Shown one piece after another: positions 11,701 to 24,930 of a stretch of DNA of 64,000 nt. Position 1 is the stretch's first letter. Every line of letters begins with the position of its first letter. The translations under genes were made by a program, and so were the position numbers. This DNA comes from Patiria pectinifera (Eukaryota > Echinodermata > Asteroidea > Valvatida > Asterinidae). The notes below the pieces were generated by a model, which saw only the letters and a program-made list of their open reading frames with translations, was not told the origin of the DNA and searched no databases. The stretch spans positions 806,001-870,000 of the forward strand of contig CM057137.1 of assembly GCA_029964075.1 (NCBI GenBank), given 5' to 3'.

Positions 11701-14700
11701 TATCAAATTAAGTAAACAAACTCTTGAGAACAGTGAATATATTCCTACCTGGAAACACGCCCGTATAATTACAGATGGGCAATTTATCTGATGACCACGT
11801 GCGATTGGTGATACACGTCAATGTAGACTCCCCTACCAGCTCGTACCCAGGCTTACATGTGAAAGACAGTGTTTCACCAACTCCGACACCTACATCCGTC
11901 ACTATGGCATTAGGGACCGCTCCAGGGAAGAAACAACCAGGATTCTCCAAGGGCTCTGTGAATAAATCATGTTGATAGTCACACACCATTAAAACTGTAT
12001 ACCGCCCTCTTATGATCATATAGGCCATGCATGCGCTCTAATTCTGCCTGATATTTACCATTTCCAACGGAGGCTCCTCAGACTTTACATAAAATCCGTA
12101 AGATGTTAAGAGGGGGACGTTCAGTTAGTCTCTGCCATAATTCTCTTACCTTCAAATTCATAAAGCTTGATTCGGAATTCTCCGCCACAGGTCTGGCTGT
12201 TATCACCAGTGCAAGGATCTGAGCAGTTCAAAAGCATGTTGTCCAGTTCAAATCCATACACGAATGGTTTCGCGAAGGCACCTCCACAGAAACACTGGTT
12301 GCCACCTTCCAGGCCATAGTATTGGAAGTTTTTCGCTCTGCACAGTGATTGACAAAGTTGGACGGTCATCTCGCCGCTCTCGCAGTATCTTTGCTCTGAT
12401 CCACAGGAGGTCTGACACACGTTTCCCATGTCATCGCATAAGATGAGGTCTGTCAAGACACGGGGTGTCTCCTCACCATCACCATCGAGGTAACAACCCT
12501 TGTAAACGTCATCTGGAACAAAAAATGTTACCAAGTCACAGATGATGTCACTAGGGTCATTGTCTAAGCACGGGTAATGTCACCTAATGTCGCAGATTAT
12601 TTCATAAAGTCACGGATAATAAAGTCACGGATAATGTCACTTGATGTCGCAGATTATTTCATTAAAGGCTGTTGCCAAGTCATGAATAATGTCACCTGAT
12701 GTCCCGTATGTCACCAAGGCTACTGTCAATTGTCACAGATAGTGACATGACGCCCCCGTATGTCAACGAGGCTATTTGTCAAGTCACGGATACCGTCACC
12801 TGATGTTCCCGTGATCCCGTCATGTCACAGATAATGTCACCTGATGTTCCCGTCATGTCACAGATAATGTCACCTGATGTCCCAGTATGTCTCCAAGACT
12901 ATTGTCAAGTCACAGATATTGTCATTTATAATGTCACCTATGTCACCAATAATATCGTTGACTGACACATGAGGGGAAATTAAACTCATGAGAACTTTCT
13001 TTTTGGTCCAAGTCAGATGACTGGTATTTGTTCTGCACATCTCCCACCTCTTAATTTCTAATGTCTTTTCTCATATTTTGTCAAGGGAACCCACTGAAAA
13101 TAATTCGTTATTCTTGTGTGGTATATCTGGTCAAATGCGGATTAAAAGTTTCTCTTCGAAAGATGTTTTCGAAAAGAGGATTATTCGAAACGAGGACTTC
13201 CGTGTGGTGTTAAAGCTTGAAGTGTATGGACTTCAGAAAAGTACATGCGTAATAAAATATAAGAATTATTGTGACCCTGGTCTCGTCACTGGCAAAAATT
13301 AAAGGTCACTTGAACACAATGAAGCTGTGAGTGTTACCAGAGGGCTAGTTGCCCATACGCAAAATGCATTCATCCAAAATGAATATAAAAGTCTGTTGAT
13401 TGTGTTGGCCCAAGTGAACCATGCATTGTCCATTGTGTGTGTATCCGCCATCGTAGGGACAGTCTGTGAAAATACCTTCCCCTAAAATATTATGCAGTTG
13501 TGGAATTCACTTCTTCTTTTTTTTTAAAAACGTATCAATCGTTTAAAAAAAAACTCAGCAATTTCAATTTCTTGTCTTAGCATTCTTATTCGTAAAATGA
13601 ACTGTTGCAAGTTTCAAGGGCTGGGGAGGGGTGGGGAGGGGTAAAATACAAGCGTCCAAAATGAAAATAATTTTACAAATAAGAATATTCAACAGTACAG
13701 TGATTCCGAAAACTAAGCCTGACCAATTCACTTCAACGTTTAAACTAGTGTTTACGACAACTTCACCAAAATCAACCCTATAACGGCAATTTCAAGTGCT
13801 TTTTCTGCGTATTTTTATTCGCTACAGCGAGCACAAATAAGGCACACCTTCGCTCCTCCAATGGAATGACGCGAGCAGCGGGTGACTCATCACCGCGTAC
13901 GGAGGGAGTCCCCTCTAACAAAATACTGCCCCACCTGCTTCATTTCACTGATAATCAGCCGCCGCGCAAAACAATTTTAAAGGCATATAACATTGAACTA
14001 TATTCAGTGAAAAATAGTTTGCCATTGATGGGCTTCTTATATAGCAGCGGATTTTGTGACACTGTAGATTTGTGGGTTTTTTATATATCGTTCATTCTTG
14101 AATGGAGAGCAGGAATCGAGTGTTTGTGATTATATAAATCATTCCCGTATTTTGAAAGAAATATATCTTTCTTTTTTTTGGTTTTCTCAATGTTTGTGAG
14201 TTGTCTGATCGTGGGACACAAAATACATATTTTTCTTTTTCAAAACAAAAAATGAGAACGGTTGTCAGCATGTTATCACCTTTTATAAAATATGTAACCA
14301 TGTCAAAAGGGAAACGTGTTATCGTTGTCAGTTTATTTTGATGCATGCAACTCTCTTTCTATCCAAAAACGCATGGTTTTGCAAACACGTTTCAAGGTAA
14401 GCAATGTTTTGTTAGTTTAGCCAGGTGTGGATCGTTGCTACCCTTCTTCAAATTCCTTTTATTTGTCATTGTCTTGTTCTTACATTCTGTCTCTTGAGTT
14501 TAGGCCTGGCGACTGAAGGTTACAGAATTATAAAGGTGTGATTGCAGTATTCATCGGGAAAAAGTTATGAATCGGACTTGAATATTGAAGCCCCTGAAAA
14601 GCTGCTTGTTCATGGGTCAGTACAGTATTCGATAATTTAAAAAAAAACCGGTGAGAAAGCTACGGCCATTACATGAAGAAGAAATAATCAGTATGAAGTA

Positions 14701-15547
14701 AATGCAATTTTGGAAGCTACTGTAATTCTGGGCATGGTGTAAGCCTGTGGGTGAAAAAAACTCTTGATAAGTTTAGTTTTGGAAGGGAGTCATACAACTT
14801 GGGTTCCATAATTTACTTGCTCTTGAATAAAATTTAATGAACGACATTTACGATGCTTTTAGGAACGAATTTACGAAATGATACAGAAACCCCAATCTTT
14901 CCTTCGCCGTCCCGGCCAATCGAAACTTAATTATGAAAACTTCCGTTTAACGCAACTATTCCATAGGAATCGGAACTTTGTTTTCAGAAGTAAAAAGTGA
15001 AATGCTTCACATGTCCATTGTGTTACAAAACGTGTTGTACCTATTCGGTCAGTCACAACAGTCGTTCAAATCCGCAAATCTGAATGGGGGATCGTTCTAA
15101 ATAAGATAAAAACGATACTAACTTGTTGAAGCATTGACAATTTAAGATTTGAACCCTTAAAATCAGTCATAGTTCAATCTTGGAATTGAAATAATCTTTT
15201 TCTCGATAAAAGACTCGCTCATTAGCCACTAAAAAAAATCCATGATAACACGTTGGACGTTACCAGATTTGTTTAATGAAACTCAATTATGTTTTCAGTT
15301 TTCACCATGTCATTTCATTCTGTAATCTACTTTAATCCTGCACCAGGGTGTGTGTGGTGCAGTAAAATGGCGTTATTTGTTTTAAAAATATTGCTTTTCA
15401 ATCTGTTAGTCCAAAATGAAAAGGCGGAATTACCCACTAAAACCTACATATTAACTTGCACTCACCTGAATTTTGACAAAATCCCAGCGGAAGTAGAAAG
15501 CAAACCACAGCCGCAACCACAACCCTTTTACCAATTCCCCGCTCCAT
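8792..15547 (-). CDS. WSC-sushi-mucin stalk type I membrane protein, gene 3, 7 exons
   Basis: Exons on the minus strand are 15547-15466, 12512-12150, 11955-11749, 11004-10879, 10658-10479, 10104-10017 and 9332-8792. They give 528 residues. The first exon encodes the signal peptide: MERGIGKR, then a hydrophobic run ending GFCQ. Residues 28-148 are a WSC domain with 12 Cys. Residues 149-217 are one four-Cys sushi module, ending PICNYTG as in gene 4. Residues 218-319 are a Thr/Pro-rich stalk with repeats of PTTTE and TTSSDVTT. Residues 320-348 include the membrane helix (YIIGGAAGLLLLLVIIMIAAL). The tail (349-528) has YVNQ (Y404), YEDM (Y440), NPIY (Y455), YEQM (Y493) and a C-terminal ATKL. WSC and sushi modules commonly bind carbohydrate or protein ligands; signalling through SH2, PTB or PDZ partners is inferred. 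It is divergent from gene 4. Confidence 0.9.
11170..11400 (-). repeat. dispersed repeat in gene 3 intron, homologous to 20985-21185
   Basis: Read on the minus strand, this shares ordered blocks with the gene 4 intron: TATGCATCTG-like, CCATACGATAGCACTGCC versus CCTATACGATAGCACTACC, a run of CACTGA/CACTCA units, then CTGGCCCTCTGG. Both copies sit in the intron just after the sushi exon, in sense orientation relative to their gene. Confidence 0.65.
11460..11690. repeat. possible dispersed repeat with inverted ends in gene 3 intron
   Basis: The segment runs from AGTTGGGCAAAA to TTGCCCAACA, with several internal TTGGG/CCCAA words. The ends are roughly inverted. I cannot assign it to a family. Confidence 0.35.
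12541..12960. repeat. minisatellite in intron 1 of gene 3
   Basis: Degenerate tandem copies of a unit with ATGTCACCTGATGT, CCCGTCATGTCACAGATA and close variants. In the best-preserved part (about 12803-12880) the period is 33 bp. The array starts less than 30 bp before the WSC exon in gene direction, so it abuts the splice acceptor region. Confidence 0.85.
12961..15465. other. remainder of gene 3 intron 1
   Basis: AT-rich intronic DNA between the minisatellite and the signal-peptide exon. Several short open frames occur (for example 13078-13302 and 13866-14129), but they have no splice-compatible or homologous structure that I can see. Confidence 0.6.
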
Positions 15548-17855
15548 ATCTGCTGTACCCGAGTCGAAATATACCCCAAAAGTGGTCTGAGAAACTGATT
15601 CCACCGATGTCGCTAAAATCCAGTCGCCAAATGAGGGAAAATGACTCTATTTTCCGGCTTTCACAATAATCCGTGTCAGTTATTGGATCGTGTCGTACAT
15701 CACGTGCAGGTCGCTAACTATATACTTTGGCAACTACCTGCTTTATATCGTCACCCCAGTGCTAAAAGGTATTTTTGCACGTATGTCATACTGCGGTGAA
15801 AATGCAATAATAAGCCTTTTTTGTCTTCGGTTCGGTACTTTTTTGGACGCACTGGTAATCCCACTGTCCTTCCGGGCTCGAACGAGGTATCGGACTAGCG
15901 GGTGCTATCGTGGGTTTTACAAAAGTGAAAGTGGTGAACAATACACATTTTTTGCTCTCAATACCAAATATCCGTAGGCAAGTTCACCATATTTTAGATA
16001 CCTTTGTTGTGACTCGGTGCGTCAGTTCTGCGTAATCTAAACAAGTTCCGGTTGGGAAAATGCAATTTAAAAAAATGCAGTTAGAGTTGTTACAGAATAA
16101 GACTTATGACGATTGTTCATTGGCATTTCCTAACACACAGGTGGGTTGTCGAATGGCTGACATATTTCCTTGTTACTTAGCAACTAATGAAACTTCTTAA
16201 GTTCCTGCAACTCTTTTCGTATCCACGATGTACAATCAATTTCAAACAAACATATAGCCAAGATTTTTAAGTAAAAGACGAAAATTTTTGTCGATGAACT
16301 TCTTATAAAAAAGTTGGCAAGTCCAAAATCGGTAGGGAGGAAGGACACCGTCTGAAACTAAATGACGATGTACCAAAGTACCACAAAACACGCTTTGCGT
16401 CTTTACGGGCGCACCTTCATCGCTAAATGTACAATGTTTGAGCCAGGTTCTTTAAATCCCTCCCCGAAAAAAAATTAGTTGACCTCGCAAAAGAAAAAGT
16501 GTCAATACTCAATACATGTGAATGTAGTGTGAATTGTATGAAAAGACAAGAATTAATCTTCCGTTCAGCTTCAACTTTGCACTTTGCAGAGGAAGTAAGC
16601 ATGGAAATCTTTGCATTCGACATCAAAAAAAAATAATAATAATAATACAATCGTTCATGATGGGGGTGGAATGCATCCGGTAAAAATGTTTTGTATTCAA
16701 CGACCATGCTTTAAAAAAAAGTTGGGCATGTACCAGTCTATAGTCTAAGGCTTCACATTGAAATCACTTGGCTTCACTCTCATGTGCTAAATGTTAAATA
16801 AAAGTCTCCTTTAATAATCGAATGAAGACCTCAACATTGACTGGTAAAATACTGAGGACCTTGTCTTTGCCTCGTGTGTTTCTGCGCTCGAGGTCCAAAT
16901 CTGGCCCAATACTAGACTAAACCAATTCAATAAAATATATCATGTTGGGTGGAATACATCCGGTGAAAACGTTTTTGTATTCAACGGGCATGATTTAAAG
17001 TTGAATGTGAACTTGTACTATAAAAGACGGCGCAAAGAGATATTCTCCTTATTTTACCAAATTCTAAAAGAACAAAGTATTATTCATCCGCCCCTACACT
17101 GTGCGCAATAAAATACACAAACGTAGCACCCCTGTGACGGCACAGTGTGTGTGTGTGGTAAAAAAAATTACTCAAAAATTCCTTTCATTTGGATTGTGCA
17201 AATGGCTTTCTTTGAAGCTCTTGTTGCCTGCATGCATCATCATACTTCTATGATTCTAGATAATACTTTTGAAATGTGTGGTGACGGATGGCTGAGTCAC
17301 TCCCAAATCTGGGTAACTCCCGGGCCCCGCTTTTGTACCAACCCAAGGCTGCCCCTTTCTCCCTCGCTTTTTGTTGCCTATTTACCAAACTCTCACCCCG
17401 TCGCCAAAATATGTAGCCCTTTTTACACCCCTGTGGGTGTCAAAGGATATTCAAATGAGCACCATTCACATTCAAATTTTTTAATCTTTCCCGCAAACCA
17501 CTGAACCAGAAAGTGTAGTGACGTAGCCTGGGCTATTATGGCGTATATATGTGTACACCCATGGCCGTTATCCACAAGAGCTTAATATATCACGTACCGT
17601 AGCGCACACAGTCAAGAGAACTTGATAGTGTCAACAAGTGGTTATGTCGACGGAAATGTCATCGAAACCTTGCATAACTTAAGAGAAAGGAACGCCAGTT
17701 TCAGCTGAATAACCCGTAAACTTTACGAACTGGTACCGGCATACTCATAGGAAGGAGTGTGAGGGATTTAACCTGAGGATCAACTGGTTTTCACCCGTGT
17801 GCCTATACTAAGAGGAATTTGTTGGAACGAATTGTAACTGTCTGCAGTAATAATA
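15548..17855. promoter_or_regulatory. shared upstream region of divergent genes 3 and 4
   Basis: About 2.3 kb separates the two start codons and must hold both promoters and 5' UTRs. A TATATAT run at 17544-17550, about 310 bp upstream of the gene 4 start, is a possible TATA element. Two related short blocks (about 16660-16720 and 16940-17000, sharing GGTGGAAT, CATCCGG and TTGTATTCAACG) look like an imperfect local duplication. Confidence 0.45.
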
Positions 17856-20800
17856 ATGAAGTGGAGAGTGGATGCGCACGTTTTGGTAGCGGTTCTGCTT
17901 TGCTGCTGTTTTCAATCAGGTGTCAGCCAAGACCCAACAGGTAAGATAGAAATGTTCATGTCGTAAAAAGATTAAGACTTTCTACTTTACAGGTGCTTGT
18001 TAATTAAATCATAAATGTTTTTTACATGCAACGTGGAGGATGCTTTTTTTGACATAAAAATGACATGACTTTTCTTTGTGATATATTATTAGGTTGATGT
18101 CATTAAATATCGAAAATATAGGTTTAAATACGTCAGTTTCTCCTTGCTCTTGATTTGGAATATCTTTTTTATTGTTGATAACACACATATTTTATACTGA
18201 TAACAATGAAATTTATGTTTATTTCACTATACTAAAAGTGGCTAAATATTTCTGCAGAATCCATATTTTTAGTTGACGTGACTGCTTTACTTTAATAATT
18301 ATTATATCATTTCTAAATGCATTAGAGCCAGTAATTTACATCATTTTAGTAATAGAAAACTCATGAACAAAATTCGTGATTGTGATTGAATTGTTTTGGT
18401 ATTTTCAGCGTTGTTTTTGACATCCATGTACATGTTGCTTTATAAATTTGTACCTTGAAAATAATGAAGTCCACACCAAAACTATGTTTCCCAGCAATTG
18501 TGGTTGAGTAAAATTAACACCCTCCTGTGACGTGATAAAAAAAAAATTGTGTTAGAATTTTCTCGAGAAAAAAATTGAACCTTTTTTGTCGTGGTTGGCC
18601 TTCAGTGGGGACATCCTTTCAAATGCTGATGACTCAACCTTGGCTCTTACTAAAGATGGAGGTTTAGGCGCACCCACAGCTGTGCTCATCAAACCAAAGC
18701 GATTCAATGTATCTCAGCTTGGTCAATCAAACATGAAATCACATCTAGAATTCCGTTGTTGATGAAGACTTTGGTGAAAACACTTTACTACCGAAACATG
18801 CAATTCAAGGCGACGGAGTGCTTCGCCATAAAAAAAAGGAATAAATATATTTATCAACTGATTACAGTTAAACTTATACAATGAAAGTCTCTTCGTTTTC
18901 CATTCCTCAGGGCTGTGGAATGTTGACCTATTTGAATTTCAAAAGTCTAGCCTTTCAATTCTTGCAGACTATTATGGGAAAACTGATTGAATTTTTGTAT
19001 AGGACTAAGCTGCATAGGCACGCAGGTCTGTGTAAATGTAAAACACTGATCAACAATGCATTGGTACAAAATGTCAACTAATTCCACAGCGATCATAGTG
19101 ACCAACATGTTTTGACAGAATTAATTAGGAGCACATATAGGGTCACGTTAAATTAATAGTGCATCTAAGGCCTCTATACCCAACTATACGTTTTCACGGA
19201 AGGTGGAAGTTAATGGTAAAACTTTCACTCTTTGACACCAAAAGCTATTTACAGGCCAGGATTATGAATATCAAAGCAAATACAGTATTTTGTTATCTCC
19301 AACTCAACTCTGATCTTAGTTTCATTTTCGTTTTCAGTTTTTGAATGACAATGTGCTCCTCAAAAAAGGCAAATTGAGACTGAAACCGCAGTAATGTCAG
19401 GACTTCACACCGTCAAATTCGTTACCTCGGGAATCTAGACAAGTACCCCTTGCGACATCAAAATATTGCAAAAAGAAAATGAGCCAATTGAATTTTTATG
19501 ATCATGTGACAACCAGTTATACTACACTTACAAGATGCATGTCTTAACAAAATTGTTTGTGCTCGTGTTTTCAGATATCAACCATGGCTGTTATTTCGAC
19601 AATAACCAACGGGCATTATCGGACCTGATAACATGTGGTGATACCATCAACGTGTGTCATTCGTCCTGTGGAGAAGAGCAGCGGTATTGCGAAAGTATGG
19701 ATATGATGACTATCAACCTCTGCCGGGATCTTTGTAGGTGGAGAAACCTTCAATATTACGCCTTGGAGGCAGGACAACAGTGCTTCTGTGGGGGCGCCCT
19801 CTCGGACCCGTTCCAGCATGGAAGTGCTGCAGGCATAGGGAACTGTTCGTTTCCTTGCACCGGAAACAGGAGCCAAACATGCGGTGGAGAGTTTAAGATG
19901 CAAGTCTATGAATTCCAAGGTTTGTAAACCGTTACTCATTTTGAAAATTAATTGCACTTGTGCTTTCAGAATGTTTTGAAAAGAAAATCTACGAGAACTT
20001 GTTTGTTTGGTGGGTGGGTGGGTTCTTTAGGGTTGCTTTTGTCTTTTTCTTTTGGGGTGCTAAACAACCCACAAATGAAACATGTCAAAGGTAGTATTGC
20101 TTTTGCTGTAATTTTTAGAAATGGACGGATTTGGGGTTTTGTATTTTGTTGCAAATATTGTTATCTGACCTGTTTAAAGTTTTGGGATCTTGGATGCTGG
20201 AAAAACCAAGAAAAAAATATGTTCTTGTAGTCTGGTGTCCTGACCCTACTTCAGACAAACCAGAGTAATATATCGACGTCGGGGAATTGTCAGGTCTTTG
20301 TCAATTGTTATTAGCTTGCACCCGTTTACGGATGTGTACCCGATTGCAAACAAAATGTGGACTAACTAAATTTGGTAAACTGGGTGCACTATTTTTTTTT
20401 AAAGCAGATTTTTCCCCAATGATAGTCAGCTGACCATTGTTGGAAATTTTTGTTTGTATGTACCCTATATCGAAGCCACTTGGCTTACATTGGAAGTTTC
20501 TTTTAAGATGGAGCGACATGATCGTATATCATACACTACTCCTCTATAAATTAACTTTTATAACAGTCAAACATCTCATATTTCTTCATTCACAGATCCT
20601 GTTCCAGGATCAGACTGCTTCCATCCTGGCTTTGTCAGGAACTCCTTTATATCGTACGTTGACGCTCTAACAGCTGGAGTAACACTCAGTTACCTCTGCC
20701 TGCCATTGCACCGAATTATTGGCGACGCACAAGTCACATGTCAGCCTGATAGAAGCTGGCAGCCCAACATGCTCCCAATCTGCAACTACACAGGCGTCAT

Positions 20801-23800
20801 AGAAGGTAAGCACATTAGAATAGCAAACACGTGGAAAAGAAAGAAAAGGATCAGACAAGCCAAGTAAACTGGTCCGGGACCAGTCTAAGAAACAAGTGCC
20901 AGCAAGTGAAATTGGTACAAAGAGGACACCAGACCGTACAGGGCGTACACAATTTTATTCAATTGATTTAGAATGGTTATTTGTTGCAAGGTTTCTTATG
21001 CATCTGGGCTACACAGTGGGCCACATTAAGGGTTACCCTATACGATAGCACTACCAGGTTCTCATTGTCAGCCTACAGCCAAGCAGTCCAAGCCACGAGT
21101 GACACTCAGTCACTCACTCACTTGGTTTTTTTGTGCAAGAAGCGGCATTAGACTGGCCCTCTGGGGGACCAGCAGCAATTGCATCCCCTGTCTCTGCTCT
21201 GCATGGAACAGTTAGCAACAAACCTGGGTTGATTGGAAGGCATCTTAGTGGCAGGTCATGGGTTCGATTCCCTGCTTTCTTAAAAACAAAAATCCGATAT
21301 AAAATCGATGACTCCTCAGAAGCCCCCATGGCACTGTAGCTCGCAAACCTATGGGAACTTGTAGAGAGAAGACATTATGGAAATGTTACGCTTTAGAGGT
21401 TGAAAACCTCAGGAAAATAATTTCTTCAAGTTGGGTAACCTGTGGAAAACAGGTAGGGAATAAGACACCCCCAACTACCTGAGCAGGATTCGAACCCTCT
21501 GGAGCAAGATCATGAAGTTTTAGGCTCCCGAAAAAAACACCAAGATATGATATTAAGCTTCTTAAGAATTAAAAATGTTGATGATCAAACAGCGTTACAT
21601 TTCCAAGTAACATGAACGGAACTGCCCCATGAAATTTTCCCACATATTGGATTCTTATAATAAGGTATTTACGTGTATTTTCTCTTTGCACTTCCAGAAC
21701 CCACTACAGAATCTGTAACGACGATGCAAAACCCGACCACTATTCAAACAACAACAGCAGCAAAGCCGCTTACGGGGACCATTACCGGTAAGATTACAAA
21801 TCTGAGAAGTCATAATCTATATAATAAAATCTTTTCCTTTGGCACAGCTCCATTTTAGCACCTTTTAGTCTTTTCTTTGTCGGTGTGTTTGTTCACATTA
21901 CTTAGTTTAATTTGTTTAAGTTTCTCTATACCGCAGTTCTGGCAAACTAATACATTGTAGTTTGGCTGTAAGTGTGATTTGTATTTGTAAATACAATGTA
22001 CGATACTTTTGTAAAACTCACTCTAAGGAATCATAATTGTGGGCTACTGTAAATGCCCTCTGACAACCAGCAGCCCTGGGAGGGTTGCCATTTAATGTCG
22101 TAATTAAGGTCTAATGGTATGACCACCTGATCATCAAACATGTGCTTGATCACGTGGCATGTCAATACCTTTTACATGTAGGGCCCCTACATGTTTTTTG
22201 GGGGGCATTACTTTCGCGCCTTTTTTGTTGTGGCAGGCCAAAGTTCACTGTACACTGACATAGATGTTTGCAATCACTATATAGTTTCTTGTAGAACCCA
22301 GTTTTTGTGAAGGAGTTTTAGCCGTTTGCCTTCCTTATCTGGCAACATTACATTGGTGATTCTTTCCACTTGTGACTTTGAAATCCGATATTGAATGATT
22401 TCATTCCTAAATGCAATAAAAACAAAGTTTTTCTTTTCTTAAGTTATAATTGACTATGAACTATATTTCATAATCCAGGAAACAATTACCAGAATTAATT
22501 AATAAGGGAAAATGACTATAGGTGCATGCATAAAAGTTGTTAAGTTGAACGAAGCGACTGACTGAGCTGGATTTTCACTATCGTCCAACTTCATATATGA
22601 TTTGAACTATAAGTGTATTCTTGATTTGTATTTTACAGGAGGTTATTTAAGAGACACTGTTTTCTAATTTCCATAAAAATTGTTTTCCTCATTAGATTTT
22701 CTGCCTTACATTATCGGTGGCTCGGCGCTACTTCTCCTAATCCTGGTGGTGTGTTTGGTCGGAATATTTGTCTGTGGAAGGAGGTAAGGAGACCTTAATA
22801 ATGTAGCAATTAAATTGCCTAAAACCTGGAAATATGTTTATCTTAATTTAACAAGAAAAGGTGCGTAACAATTCCGCTTTAAAACTCCCTACTTAGTTTT
22901 ACTAAGTACAGGACCAAGTCCGTCAAAATCCATCACAGACTCTGCTTCACATAGTGCCAAATCCGTTGAAATCCACCACTTGTATAATTTTGATGGACTT
23001 GGTACATAATGGCTTATCTTCCAAAAAAACCAAAAGAGGGGGCGAATTTTGATGTAGTTGGGAAGGTTAGAACTAATGAAAATCATTGTGCAAAACCGAA
23101 GCCTCCTAAGTGTCCTGTTCTCCCCTAATAAGTCTAAATTAATTTCGATAATATAATGTGGTATAACCAGAAGGAAGCCTATTGACTTTCTTACTGTCAA
23201 TAAACTATAAGTATCAATATATTCTTAGTAAAGGTGCCGAATAATTATATTTAATCAATATTTTGTGTGAAAGAATACGGAAGTGTTGGTGAAAAAATGC
23301 ATTTGGTAATACTGTGTGGAGTGTGTTACTCGCTCAGACATGCATAAACTATTCGAACGAGCCTTTACTTTCACCTGACTCCTTTACAAAAACGATTTTT
23401 TTTTTTCCCGATGCAAGAATGAAAGGAACTTTTGTGTGATCCAAAATAGAGAACGCTCGATTTCAAATGAACCCACAGAGTAAATATTTTCCAAGGCTGT
23501 GATATTTTCAGCTTTTGTTGGAAGTTTCTTTGAGGGTTTTTCGCTCCACTGCGGGTCCGCTCTGACGGATGAGATCCAAAATGCATTGCGACCTGCGCGG
23601 TCTTTGTGCAAAGTAACTGGTTGTCCACAGAAATTGACCTGTTGAAGTTTCAAAAGAAAATCGACAAAAAATGTGGGAAAAAATGAGTATATGAAAAAGG
23701 ACAGTCTACAAGGAAGCATAAATGAAATATAAAATTCCATCCTCATAATAATAAGAGAGATTTGAATGCATAAACCACATGTGTTTTTAACAGCGGACTT

Positions 23801-24930
23801 TCCTGGGCAAAATAATGCCCAATGTCACGAACGTGAAAAGAGAGAAATTGTCTTAGGAAGAAGAAAAAAGGAGAATGCATTTCAATTGTTACATCTTTAA
23901 AAATCATCCCAAAATCGTGTTTATATAGGCAAAATTTGGGTCAAAATATGTGTAGTACATTTGAGACATTTAGAATTACAAATTTGCCCAAAAAAGGTGA
24001 AATTCGAAAAAAAGAAATCGGCCCCATTTTTTATCGTGTCTTTTTGAAGCTCTGCCCATAAGTGTCTGGTTTGACAGAGTTTGAAGTCCAATCTTTGCTC
24101 AGTTATGGTAAATTTTTGTTTCATTCTGCAAAATATGGTCCATTGAGTTTTGTGGTTAATAGTTTACTTCTTGATTCGTTTTTGGTAGGAGGAGGTCAGG
24201 AAATGCTGGGCAAGACATCTCACTGAAGCCCGAGCCAGCCCCTGTGACTTTCCTCAACACCGGCTTTCATGCTGGGGACGACGCAGATGCCAAAGTTGAA
24301 ATGCCGGACATCCTCTCCAACTCCGCCAATGGCAAATCATCCTCCCCACCTCCAGCCAACGTCTACAACTCCCGAATGTCTACCTTCTCAGAGGAACCCA
24401 TCTATCTGAATGGTGAGGCAGCTCATGTTTCCGTGTACGGACACGTGAATGAGACTGAACCTCAGTCACCTGATGACCCACCGAGCCCCATCTACCTCAA
24501 TGCGGAGGCAGCTTTACCGGACAATGAACAATCTCCCTCGATGGATACACCTGATGGGAACACCGGGTACACCAAGCGGTACTCCGCCACGACAGACCGG
24601 CCCCAACCCAAGCGGGGTGTGTCATCTGAAGACCCTGGTGCCGCGTACGCCACCGGTAACCGCCGGGCTAAGAAGAACGGCACAGGCACCAAAGATCTGG
24701 TCGGATGGAGCCGCCCGAGCTCCCTGTACCAGCGCACGGAATTTGACGATGAAGATGACGGTGATTCTAACGAGGACAACACGACTGTTGAACCGAATGC
24801 CCTCTCCGCAGCTATCTACGCCCAGATCGACAAAAGTCGGAAGAGTGACTCGAGAGAAACTCTCAATTCTGAGGTTTCCGGAAACTCCTTCTTCGCTGAC
24901 CCTGCCAAATCATCCGCTACAAGACTTTAG
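17856..24930 (+). CDS. WSC-sushi-mucin stalk type I membrane protein, gene 4, 6 exons
   Basis: Exons are 17856-17940, 19575-19919, 20596-20805, 21698-21787, 22696-22783 and 24189-24930. They give 519 residues. Exon 1 encodes a signal peptide (MKWRVDAHVLVAVLLCCCF) and ends in phase 1. Residues 29-143 are a 12-Cys WSC domain. Residues 144-213 are a four-Cys sushi module, 214-243 a short Thr stalk, and 244-272 include the membrane helix (IIGGSALLLLILVVCLVGIF). The tail (273-519) begins with basic RRRSGN, followed by a block shared with gene 3 (LNTGFHAGDD and EMPDIL). It holds YLN twice (Y345, Y375; the YxN form bound by Grb2-type SH2 domains), SVYGHV (Y356, ITIM-like), NTGY (Y400) and a C-terminal ATRL (class I PDZ-like). 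Gene 3 is its closest relative in the window. A ligand is not evident. Confidence 0.93.
17941..19574. other. intron 1 of gene 4
   Basis: AT-rich intron of 1.6 kb, phase 1. No further exon or recognisable repeat seen. Confidence 0.6.
20085..20455 (+). repeat. dispersed repeat, copy A (gene 4 intron 2)
   Basis: Matches 45930-46170 in the same orientation. Shared blocks include GCTTTTGCTGTAATTTT, AGAAATGGACGGATTT, GCAAATATTGTTA, GTCTGGT, CCTGACCC and TTTTCCCCAA. Family unknown. Confidence 0.7.
20960..21530 (+). repeat. composite SINE-like repeats in gene 4 intron 3
   Basis: The first part (20985-21185) matches the gene 3 intron repeat. It is followed by tRNA-like B-box words: GGTTCGATTCC near 21262 on the plus strand and GGTTCGAATCC read from the minus strand near 21490-21500. 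This suggests nested or fused tRNA-derived elements. Confidence 0.55.
21788..22695. other. gene 4 intron before the membrane exon
   Basis: No exon or element recognised in this 0.9-kb intron. Confidence 0.5.
22784..24188. other. gene 4 intron before the cytoplasmic exon
   Basis: A 1.4-kb phase 2 intron. Short open frames (for example 23371-23746, minus strand) are AT-driven and not supported as genes. Confidence 0.5.

Noticed and set aside
12541-12960. CRISPR-like or satellite-coded protein repeat
   Set aside because: The units are degenerate, without unique spacers, in an animal intron, and have no open frame.
15289-15669. Plus-strand 126-residue open frame over the signal exon of gene 3
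   Set aside because: The minus strand carries a clear signal-peptide exon with a phase 1 donor here (15547-15466). The plus frame has no domain and is its shadow.
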